A DNA stretch of 5,382 bases, from NCBI GenBank assembly GCA_027295745.1, contig JAPUKI010000196.1, positions 1 to 5,382 on the forward strand, given 5' to 3'. Position numbers and translations under genes: made by a program. The stretch comes from Acidobacteriota bacterium (lineage in GTDB: Bacteria > Acidobacteriota > UBA6911 > RPQK01 > JADFOI01). Shown in pieces: positions 1-5,382 of the stretch (position 1 is its first letter; every line of letters starts with the position of its first letter). The notes beneath the pieces were generated by a model that saw only the letters and a program-made list of their open reading frames with translations, had not been told where the DNA came from and ran no database searches.

Positions 1-109
1 TTTCGATTTGGACATATCCAGGAGGCACGACCACACTGGATTCCATTGGGTCTGGCCGATCCGTGACCAGTTCTGGCTCTGAGGGTTGCCCAAAACCCGT
101 GAGAAACAT
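1..109 (-). CDS. N-terminal fragment of a putative PF13557-like outer-membrane transporter (partial, runs off left edge)
   Basis: Seen: reading the minus strand from the ATG at 109-107 gives 36 codons with no stop up to the window edge. Residues 16-31 read TDRPDPMESSVVVPPG and are followed by YVQIE. Known: a TDRPD-x-x-ES-x-x-VPPG-x-x-QxE block is typical just after the signal peptide in a large family of small outer-membrane beta-barrels, often annotated 'transporter' or putative MetA-pathway of phenol degradation (PF13557-like). Oddity: the 15 residues before the motif (MFLTGFGQPSEPELV) are not a convincing signal peptide. The frame can be extended only to a TAA at 157-155, with a GTG at 136-134 as the sole other plausible start. 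No Shine-Dalgarno sequence precedes either start. The gene may therefore be 5'-truncated, or may use an atypical start. The family call rests on one short motif, and the rest of the protein lies outside the window. Confidence 0.6.
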   Translation of the reverse strand, partial: MFLTGFGQPSEPELVTDRPDPMESSVVVPPGYVQIE

Positions 110-121
110 GCGAACGAGCTG

Positions 122-2353
122 ATGCAGTTGGAACACACAGGCACAAAAGGCCTGTTAAAGAGTGTCAAACGGTTTCTGTGGCTGGGCTCTTTGTTGATGC
201 TGACGCTGCGCTTTTCCCCGGCATTGGCACAGGGAGCTGTCAGTCCCCAAAGTCCTCGCTCAGCCAGGACGGTCACAGCCCTGCGTCTGGAATCGACTAT
301 CACCGTCGATGGGGAGTTGGACGAACCGGAGTGGAACCTGGCAGAGCCTGCCACCGATTTCATCCAACAGAATCCGCATACAGGCCAGCCCAGCACGGAG
401 CGCACCGAGGTGCGCCTGCTGTACGATGATGAAAATCTCTATGTCGGAGTCTATTGCTTTGATTCAGCCGGAAGAGAAGGGCTAGTTGTGAATCAGGTCA
501 ATAGGGACTTCAGTGGAACGGAAAACGATGGCTTTGGAGTCCTGCTGGATACTTTTGACGACGATCGCAATGGATTTATTTTCCAGACTAATCCCCAAGG
601 TGCTAAGTCCGACAGCCAGGTCGGAAGCGACGGGAGCAGCTACAACCGGGACTGGGATGTTATCTGGCAGGTCAAGACCAAGATTACTGAGGACGGATGG
701 CAAGCCGAGATAGCCATTCCTTTTAAGAGCATACGATTTCACGAAGCCGAGAGCCTCACCTGGGGAATTAACTTCTCGCGAAAAATTCGGCGCAAGAACG
801 AAGAGACTCACTGGTCTCCCGTTCCACGCCCTTTCGGCCTATCGCGGGTGTCACAGGCAGGAACGCTCGAAGGCATCAGTGGGTTGCCTCAGGGGATGAA
901 CCTGCAGGTCAAGCCCTATCTTGCTACTCCCGTCCTGAGGCTGGAAAATGATGATGTGGATTTCAAACCCGACTTGGGCCTTGACGTGAAATATGGGGTG
1001 AGTTCCCAGTTGACGCTGGATCTGACACTGAATACTGATTTTGCCCAGGTGGAAGCCGATAACCAGCAAATTAACCTGACTCGCTTTAGTCTCTTTTTCC
1101 CCGAAAAACGAGAGTTCTTCCTGGAAAACGCAAGCATCTTCCAGTTTGCGCGGCAAGGCGCCAGTCGTCGGATCGGGGGAAGATCTCGGCTGGATTCGGA
1201 TTTGATCGCCTTTTTCAGCCGACGTATAGGGATATCTGATAACCGCCTGGTCCCAGTTTTGGGCGGTGCCCGCTTGTCGGGAAGAGCGGCTGCTTACACG
1301 CTCGGTTTCTTTTCCATGCAGACGGATGATTTTGAGGATACACCTTCAACTAATTTTTCAGTTTTGCGGCTGCGCCGTGATGTCCTGCGACGTTCCGATG
1401 TAGGAGCCATTTTCGTCAACAAACAGGCGGCGGGTGGTCAGTATAATCGCACCTACGGTATCGATGGAAACTTCACCCTTCTAGGCAACCTGGATGTCAC
1501 CTCCTTCTTCCTCAAAACGGACAGTCCCGGTGTACAGGACGAGGATATGGCTGGAAATATCACTGCTGCATGGAATGGTCCACTGCTCCAGCTGGAAGGT
1601 CAGCACCTGGTCATTGGAGAGTCCTTCAATCCTGAGGTCGGGTTTGTTCCCCGCAAAGGAATTGAAAAGACCAGGGGACGGATGACCTGGACTCCTCGAC
1701 CCGGGGAGGGAATTCCCTGGATTCGCGAGTTCAGAGTCTTGAACTGGATCGATTATATCAGCTCGACCTCCGGTACCCTGGAGACCCGCCAGATGGAAAC
1801 GCGATTGGGTGTGGACTTTCAAAACAGCAGCCGTCTTTCGGTGGGCCGCGATTTCCGGTTCGAACGACTGAGCGAGGATTTTCCCATCCTGCCGAATCAG
1901 GACATTCCACCGGGGGATTATGCATTTTCGGAGTATTCCCTTCTTCTGGTCCTCGATCGCAGTCGTATGTTCAGCGGGGAGGCAAGGCTGGCTACGGGTG
2001 ATTTTTTCAGTGGCAGTCGAGATTCCTATCGTTTCCTATTCGGCTTTCGCGCCGGGTATCGATTCGAATCCCAGGTGACCTGGGACCACAATGACATCAC
2101 CCTGCCTGCAGGCGAATTTTCAACAGATTTGGTGAACACCCGCTTTCAATACTCCTTCAATACCAGGATGTTTTTGAATGCGCTCATTCAGTACAACAGT
2201 GAACTGAAAGAGATCAGCAGCAACATTCGATTCAATTTGATTCACAAGCCCTTGAGCGACCTTTTCCTGATTTACAATGAGAGGCGATCCACCACTGGAG
2301 AAGTGAGGGAGCGGGCCCTCATTGGCAAACTCACCTACGTGTTTAGTTTTTGA
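122..2353 (+). CDS. DUF5916 outer-membrane protein with N-terminal CBM9-like domain
   Basis: Seen: a 743-residue protein from ATG 122. Residues 1-36 are a signal peptide, with a KSVKR basic stretch, hydrophobic core FLWLGSLLMLTL (18-29) and cleavage site ALA|Q (36/37). Residues ~53-243 match the CBM9-like domain: VDGELDEPEW (62-71), YDDENLYVGV near 101-110, then WGINFSRKIRRKNE. The DUF5916 hallmarks follow: LTLDLTLNTDFAQVEAD (297-313), FFPEKREFFLE (325-335) and FNPEVGFVPRKG (502-513). The remainder is amphipathic beta-strand-like sequence ending in YVFSF, and a terminal aromatic residue is usual for BAM-inserted barrels. The length is normal for the family. Known: the biochemical role of DUF5916 proteins is not established; the N-domain resembles carbohydrate-binding modules. 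Start choice: ATG 122 gives a compact signal peptide. A TTG at 86, just after an in-frame TGA (80-82), would add 12 residues. Ribosome binding is weak for both. No clear promoter or terminator flanks the gene. Confidence 0.92.
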   Translation: MQLEHTGTKGLLKSVKRFLWLGSLLMLTLRFSPALAQGAVSPQSPRSARTVTALRLESTITVDGELDEPEWNLAEPATDFIQQNPHTGQPSTERTEVRLLYDDENLYVGVYCFDSAGREGLVVNQVNRDFSGTENDGFGVLLDTFDDDRNGFIFQTNPQGAKSDSQVGSDGSSYNRDWDVIWQVKTKITEDGWQAEIAIPFKSIRFHEAESLTWGINFSRKIRRKNEETHWSPVPRPFGLSRVSQAGTLEGISGLPQGMNLQVKPYLATPVLRLENDDVDFKPDLGLDVKYGVSSQLTLDLTLNTDFAQVEADNQQINLTRFSLFFPEKREFFLENASIFQFARQGASRRIGGRSRLDSDLIAFFSRRIGISDNRLVPVLGGARLSGRAAAYTLGFFSMQTDDFEDTPSTNFSVLRLRRDVLRRSDVGAIFVNKQAAGGQYNRTYGIDGNFTLLGNLDVTSFFLKTDSPGVQDEDMAGNITAAWNGPLLQLEGQHLVIGESFNPEVGFVPRKGIEKTRGRMTWTPRPGEGIPWIREFRVLNWIDYISSTSGTLETRQMETRLGVDFQNSSRLSVGRDFRFERLSEDFPILPNQDIPPGDYAFSEYSLLLVLDRSRMFSGEARLATGDFFSGSRDSYRFLFGFRAGYRFESQVTWDHNDITLPAGEFSTDLVNTRFQYSFNTRMFLNALIQYNSELKEISSNIRFNLIHKPLSDLFLIYNERRSTTGEVRERALIGKLTYVFSF
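137..155. repeat. Short perfect inverted repeat (6-bp arms, 7-nt loop)
   Basis: ACAGGC (137-142) and GCCTGT (150-155) are exact reverse complements separated by ACAAAAG. The dyad lies inside the start of the DUF5916 signal-peptide coding region and just upstream of the minus-strand gene's possible starts. It could be an operator-like site or a small hairpin, but six-base arms inside coding sequence can arise by chance. Confidence 0.25.
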
Positions 2354-2374
2354 AACCTGCAACCTGAAACCTGG
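2354..2374 (+). repeat. Three-copy heptad direct repeat AACCTGN
   Basis: AACCTG occurs at 2354, 2361 and 2368, exactly seven bases apart, as AACCTGC, AACCTGA and AACCTGG. The array begins on the base after the DUF5916 stop codon. A possible decayed fourth unit (ACCCTAG) follows at 2375. It is noncoding and looks like a short tandem-repeat remnant; no function can be read from it. Confidence 0.7.
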
Positions 2375-2404
2375 ACCCTAGCCTGAGAGCGGCCAGATTC
2401 CCAC

Positions 2405-2433
2405 TTGACCCCTTTTCCCCCTTTCGATACTCT
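2405..2433 (+). promoter_or_regulatory. Candidate sigma-70-like promoter for the TRAP-TAXI operon
   Basis: TTGACC (2405-2410) matches the -35 consensus at five of six positions. The -10 is weak: TACTCT (2428-2433) at 17-base spacing matches three of six, and GATACT (2426-2431) at 15-base spacing matches four of six. The position, about 30 bases before the start codon, is suitable, and nothing better exists in this spacer. Transcription could instead read through from the DUF5916 gene, since no terminator hairpin is visible between them. Confidence 0.3.
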
Positions 2434-2450
2434 TTGCAGTCTCTATTCCC

Positions 2451-2457
2451 AGGGAGA
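2451..2457 (+). promoter_or_regulatory. Ribosome binding site for the TAXI gene
   Basis: AGGGAGA includes GGAG-type pairing (2453-2456) six bases before ATG 2463. This supports that ATG as the true start, as does the lipoprotein signal that begins there. Confidence 0.65.
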
Positions 2458-2462
2458 TCCTG

Positions 2463-3422
2463 ATGCAATTCTCCAGGCTGGTTCTTGTGTTGATGGCCAC
2501 CTGTCTGGCGTCTTGCGCGGACCCAGCCCAACCCGTCGGTATCGGCACCACCAGAGGTGGCGCCACAGGTCAGGTGTCCGCCGCCATCGCCAAGGTTGTT
2601 TCTTCCAGGGGTGAACTGCAATTGCGGACCCAGCCCATGGCGGGTACCAACCAATACATTCCCTCCGTGAATGCAGGTCAACTTGAGTTCGGAGTGGCCA
2701 ACATCGTGCAGTTGACATTCGCTGTTGAAGGCAATTCTCTCTTCGAAGGCCATCCCAACCAGGATTTGCGGATGGTGGCAACTCTGATGCCCTTCCGGGT
2801 CGGGCTCATGGTCCCTGAGGATTCCGATATTCACTCGGTGGCCGATCTGAGGGGGAGACCTGTGCCATCGGGCTTCAGAGCCGCTCCCCTCTTCAAGGTG
2901 ATCTTTGATGGCTTCCTGGCCAGCGAGGGATTGAGCTATGAGGATGTCCAGCAGGTGCCTGTCTCCGGTCTCAGCCAGATGTGGGATCTTTTCATGCAGG
3001 GTAAGGTCCTTACCGCCATTGTGACGCTTGGCTCGGCTGCGGCCAAGCAGATGGAGGCTGCCTTGGGCGGTGTGCGCTATCTCTCCTTTGACAATTCACC
3101 TCAGGCAGTGGCAGCGCTCAACAGGCATGTGCCTCGGGCCCATTTTGAGCTGATGCAGCCTGGGCCGCAATTCACCGGGCTTCTGACTCCCTCCAACCTG
3201 CTGTACTACGATTACACCCTTTTCGCCGGGAAAGACGTCCCCCCGGTCCTGGTCTATCAGGTGACTAAGGCGATGTATGAAAACCCCGCTGATCTGAGGG
3301 TTGCAGGCCCGTTGTGGGCAGAGTTCACCACCGAAGGTATGTCCAAGGATGTGGGTGTTGAATACCATCCAGGCGCCATCAAATTGTACAAGGAAATGGG
3401 CATTTGGCCGGGGCAGATGTAA
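2463..3422 (+). CDS. TAXI-family TRAP transporter solute-binding lipoprotein
   Basis: Role: the periplasmic solute receptor of a TRAP-TAXI importer, passing its ligand to the permease encoded next. Seen: 319 residues. The N-terminus is a lipoprotein signal with hydrophobic core LVLVLMATC and lipobox LASC (15-18), so Cys18 should be acylated. The mature part follows the TAXI (PF16868, NMT1_3-like) order: a first strand with GIGTTRGGATG (26-36), the AGQLEFGVAN block (71-80), SVADLRGRPVPSGFRAAPLF (125-144), a GLSYEDV segment (156-162), GKVLTAIVTLGSAA (180-193), GGVRYLSFD (202-210), and the C-terminal YHPGAIKLYKEMGIWPGQ (301-318). The length is typical. Known: characterised TAXI proteins bind glutamate-like or other small carboxylates; the ligand here cannot be read from sequence. 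The aromatic residues often found after the first Gly-rich loop (GTYYP-type) are replaced by ATGQV, and SGF stands where many members have GSG, suggesting a distinct subgroup. Residue +2 after the Cys is Ala, not the inner-membrane-retention Asp known from enterobacteria. Confidence 0.93.
   Translation: MQFSRLVLVLMATCLASCADPAQPVGIGTTRGGATGQVSAAIAKVVSSRGELQLRTQPMAGTNQYIPSVNAGQLEFGVANIVQLTFAVEGNSLFEGHPNQDLRMVATLMPFRVGLMVPEDSDIHSVADLRGRPVPSGFRAAPLFKVIFDGFLASEGLSYEDVQQVPVSGLSQMWDLFMQGKVLTAIVTLGSAAAKQMEAALGGVRYLSFDNSPQAVAALNRHVPRAHFELMQPGPQFTGLLTPSNLLYYDYTLFAGKDVPPVLVYQVTKAMYENPADLRVAGPLWAEFTTEGMSKDVGVEYHPGAIKLYKEMGIWPGQM
3390..3395 (+). promoter_or_regulatory. Ribosome binding site inside the TAXI gene for the TRAP permease
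   Basis: AAGGAA lies eight bases before TTG 3404, within the last codons of the TAXI gene. No ATG or GTG start in this frame occurs nearby: the ATGs at 3396, 3417 and 3435 are all out of frame. The site therefore decides the TTG start. Confidence 0.6.
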
Positions 3423-5350
3423 CAGCGTCCTGGGATGAGCCTGGCCTCAGGACCACTCCACCCGACTCACCGTGGGCTCGGCGGCTAACACCTTACCTCT
3501 GTGGGCTGATCACTCTGATCGTCCTAGCCTGGGCGGCCGAGTTGCCCTATAGGCTCGGCCTTGCGCTCTATAGTGAGCAGGCCCTCGCGGCGATCCTCGC
3601 CTTAAGCCTGACCCTGGTCTTCTTAGGGGTTTCTGTGCGGCGGCCAGGAGGCAGCCTGCCCTGGTACGACTGGGTGGCCTCCGCACTGGCTCTTGCTGCC
3701 GGGGGCTACACGGCGGTTCGCTATCCGGTTTTGGCGGAGGAGTTCTTTTTCCGCCCGCTTGAGACAACAGTATTAGGGCTGATCCTCATAGTGCTGGTCG
3801 TGGAAGCACTACGCCGCACCACGGGCTGGAGCCTTTTGGGAGTGCTGCTGCTGTTTTTTGCCTACGCTCTGTTTGGCCATCTGGTGCCGGGCAGGTTAGC
3901 TGGACGATCGCTTGAGGTGCTGGAGATGTTCTCCTTTTTGGGCATCGATAACGTGGCCATGCTGGGTCTGCCCTTGCGTGTGATCTCGACCATGGTCCTG
4001 ATCTTCATTTTCCTGGGACAACTACTGCTGAGATCAGGTGGATCCGCCTTTTTTAGTGATCTCGCATCAGCGTTGATGGGCCGCTCACGAGGTGGAGCTG
4101 CCAAGATCGGGGTGTTTGCCTCGGCCCTGTTCGGATCCATCTCGGGCAGTGCGGTGGCCAACGTCGCTTCCACCGGGGTGATCACCATACCGCTCATGCT
4201 CCGAAGTGGGTATAAACCCCATGTCAGTGCTGCCATCGAAGCAGCGGCATCGACCGGGGGCCAGGCGATGCCGCCCATAATGGGTGCGGCAGCCTTCCTG
4301 ATGGCCGAGCTCCTGGGGGTGTCTTACGGTGAGGTGGTCTTGGCCGCCATCCTGCCGGCGATTCTCTATTACCTTGCTGTCTTTATTCAGGCCGACCTTG
4401 AGGCAGGCCGCCAGGGGATCGGGCCGGTGGTGGCCGCCGAAATTCCGCCTTTGCGCAAGGTCTTGAGGGAAGGTTGGTATTTTCCCATACCCTTCGCCGT
4501 TCTGATCATCTCCTTGTTCCGTTGGAACCTCACCCCTGCAACCGCAGGTCTTTACGCTGCTGGGTCCTTGATCGCCCTCAGCCTCGTCCTGAGCTACCGT
4601 GGAACCCGACTGCGCTGGGGCGACCTACTGGAATCGCTGAAGGGAACGGGGCAAGCCTCAGTACAGATCGTCGTTATCGGCGCCGTGGCGGGACTCATCA
4701 TCGGTATCGTGGAAGTGACCGGGCTGAGTTTTGGTCTCACCTTCGTCCTGGTTCAGTTAGGCGAGAACAGCCTTTTTCTGTTGTTGGCTCTGACGGCGGT
4801 GGTTTGCATCATCCTGGGCATGGGCATGCCAACGACAGCCATTTATTTTCTGCTGGCGACTCTGGCGGCACCTCCTCTGGTCCAGTTGGGCGTTCAGCCC
4901 ATGGCGGCACACATGTTTGTTCTGTACTTCGGTCTCATGTCGATGATTACGCCCCCCGTGGCTCTGGCGGCCTTCACTGCCGCTAATTTGGCCGGTGCAG
5001 AGCCGATCCGGACGAGTATCACCGCTTTGCGCTTCGGCTGGCCGGGCTTTGTGGTCCCGATTCTGTTTGTTCTGAGCCCCAGTCTTCTGCTGTATGGCTC
5101 CCCTCTGGAAGTGACTCTGGCTGCGGTGACGGGAATGGCAGGTATCTGGATGGTTTCGGCAGGGCTTGCAGGCTATCTAGTGGGCCCCCTCACCGCCTTC
5201 ACGCGAGTCAGTTTGGGTTTAGGCGGGCTGGCCTTGCTGATCCCCGCCCAGGCTTTCCCGGGGGCGTGGCTCCTGGAAAGCGGTGGTGCGGTGCTGTGCC
5301 TCTTTCTGGTCACCCGCGAGATCAGGGGAAGGGGCACTTCCTCATCTTGA
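3404..5350 (+). CDS. TRAP transporter fused permease, 4TM/12TM (DctQ-DctM type)
   Basis: Role: the inner-membrane permease of a TRAP-TAXI system, a secondary (ion-coupled) importer that receives solute from the binding protein encoded just upstream. Seen: 648 residues, strongly hydrophobic almost throughout. A charged cytoplasmic N-tail (1-28) leads into about four membrane segments (~30-165), the small Q-like part. The large M-like (DctM, PF06808) part from ~170 carries the family signatures: GSISGSAVANVASTG (244-258), TGGQAMPPIMGAAAF (284-298), LGMGMPTTAIY (471-481) and MSMITPPVALAAFTAANLAG (512-531). Further membrane segments run from ~545 to 637, before a short polar tail. Layout and length fit the fused TRAP permease family (TIGR02123). 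Start: TTG 3404, overlapping the TAXI stop by 19 bases and preceded by AAGGAA, which implies translational coupling in one operon. No terminator is visible in the 32 bases after the stop. I see no truncation or frameshift. Confidence 0.95.
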   Translation: MAGADVTASWDEPGLRTTPPDSPWARRLTPYLCGLITLIVLAWAAELPYRLGLALYSEQALAAILALSLTLVFLGVSVRRPGGSLPWYDWVASALALAAGGYTAVRYPVLAEEFFFRPLETTVLGLILIVLVVEALRRTTGWSLLGVLLLFFAYALFGHLVPGRLAGRSLEVLEMFSFLGIDNVAMLGLPLRVISTMVLIFIFLGQLLLRSGGSAFFSDLASALMGRSRGGAAKIGVFASALFGSISGSAVANVASTGVITIPLMLRSGYKPHVSAAIEAAASTGGQAMPPIMGAAAFLMAELLGVSYGEVVLAAILPAILYYLAVFIQADLEAGRQGIGPVVAAEIPPLRKVLREGWYFPIPFAVLIISLFRWNLTPATAGLYAAGSLIALSLVLSYRGTRLRWGDLLESLKGTGQASVQIVVIGAVAGLIIGIVEVTGLSFGLTFVLVQLGENSLFLLLALTAVVCIILGMGMPTTAIYFLLATLAAPPLVQLGVQPMAAHMFVLYFGLMSMITPPVALAAFTAANLAGAEPIRTSITALRFGWPGFVVPILFVLSPSLLLYGSPLEVTLAAVTGMAGIWMVSAGLAGYLVGPLTAFTRVSLGLGGLALLIPAQAFPGAWLLESGGAVLCLFLVTREIRGRGTSSS

Positions 5351-5382
5351 CAAACTGCGGGCAAAAGAGTATTTGGTTCTGC

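Noticed and set aside
20..25. AGGAGG, a perfect Shine-Dalgarno-like sequence on the plus strand.
   Set aside because: No suitably spaced start in the DUF5916 frame follows it, and an in-frame stop at 80-82 intervenes. On the minus strand these bases are Pro-Pro codons of the VVVPPG motif.
3..122. A plus-strand open frame ending in TGA at 120-122 that overlaps ATG 122 as TGATG, resembling a translationally coupled upstream gene.
   Set aside because: The minus strand over the same bases encodes a recognisable family motif (TDRPD...VVVPPG), while the plus-strand peptide (SIWTYPGGTTT...) matches nothing I know. The TGATG overlap is probably coincidence.
163..168. A perfect minus-strand TTGACA (-35 consensus) about 55 bases upstream of the minus-strand ATG.
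   Set aside because: At 15-18 base spacing no sequence resembles a -10 box (the candidates read like TGTGCC), so a promoter cannot be claimed.
2370..2396. A possible terminator hairpin after the DUF5916 gene (CCTGG...CCAG).
   Set aside because: The arms are only four bases, the loop is long and no T-run follows. It is not a credible intrinsic terminator.
2343..2834. A 163-codon minus-strand open frame across the intergenic spacer and the start of the TAXI gene.
   Set aside because: It overlaps a well-supported TAXI gene, its peptide is rich in His/Gly/Arg with no recognisable family, and it has the look of an antisense shadow.
3862..4278. A 138-codon minus-strand open frame inside the TRAP permease.
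   Set aside because: It is antisense to the most conserved permease motifs and has no recognisable domain; such frames arise easily opposite hydrophobic GC-rich genes.
4474..4986. A 170-codon plus-strand open frame in another phase within the permease.
   Set aside because: The product is Arg/Ser/Gly/His-rich without family features, while the permease frame across the same bases holds the GMGMPTT and ITPPVA motifs. It is a frame shadow.
5351..5382. The tail after the permease stop was checked for a terminator or a new start.
   Set aside because: These 32 bases show no stem-loop with a T-run and no start preceded by a ribosome binding site; too short to call anything.

Overview
The window reads as ordinary chromosomal DNA from a Gram-negative (diderm) bacterium. 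The evidence is a DUF5916-type outer-membrane beta-barrel with a signal peptide and a terminal Phe, a lipobox-bearing binding protein, and a second outer-membrane-type gene entering from the left edge. The mixed, moderately GC-rich codon use and the barrel family fit lineages such as Acidobacteriota, Gemmatimonadota or other FCB/environmental groups. Nothing here fixes the phylum.

Layout: (1) Positions 1-109, minus strand: the first ~36 codons of a gene that leaves the window on the left. Its product carries a TDRPD...ES-VVVPPG block typical of the N-terminus of mature PF13557-like outer-membrane 'transporter' proteins. (2) Positions 122-2353, plus strand: a 743-residue DUF5916 protein (CBM9-like domain followed by a beta-barrel). 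(3) Positions 2354-2462: a 109-base spacer with a three-copy heptad repeat, a weak promoter candidate and a good ribosome binding site. (4) Positions 2463-5350, plus strand: a two-gene TRAP-TAXI transporter operon, made of a lipoprotein TAXI solute-binding protein and, overlapping it by 19 bases, a fused 4TM/12TM TRAP permease that starts with TTG. (5) Positions 5351-5382: no recognisable feature.

How the genes may work together: the TAXI protein should capture a small solute, probably an organic anion or amino-acid-like compound, in the periplasm. It would hand it to the fused permease, which imports it using an ion gradient. The DUF5916 barrel lies just upstream in the same direction. A shared task, such as outer-membrane passage or surface binding of a related substrate, is possible but rests on position only. 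I found no RNA genes, CRISPR arrays, insertion sequences or clearly new system. The most unusual point is the left end, where two divergent outer-membrane-type genes almost touch at their starts and the minus-strand one lacks an obvious signal peptide.
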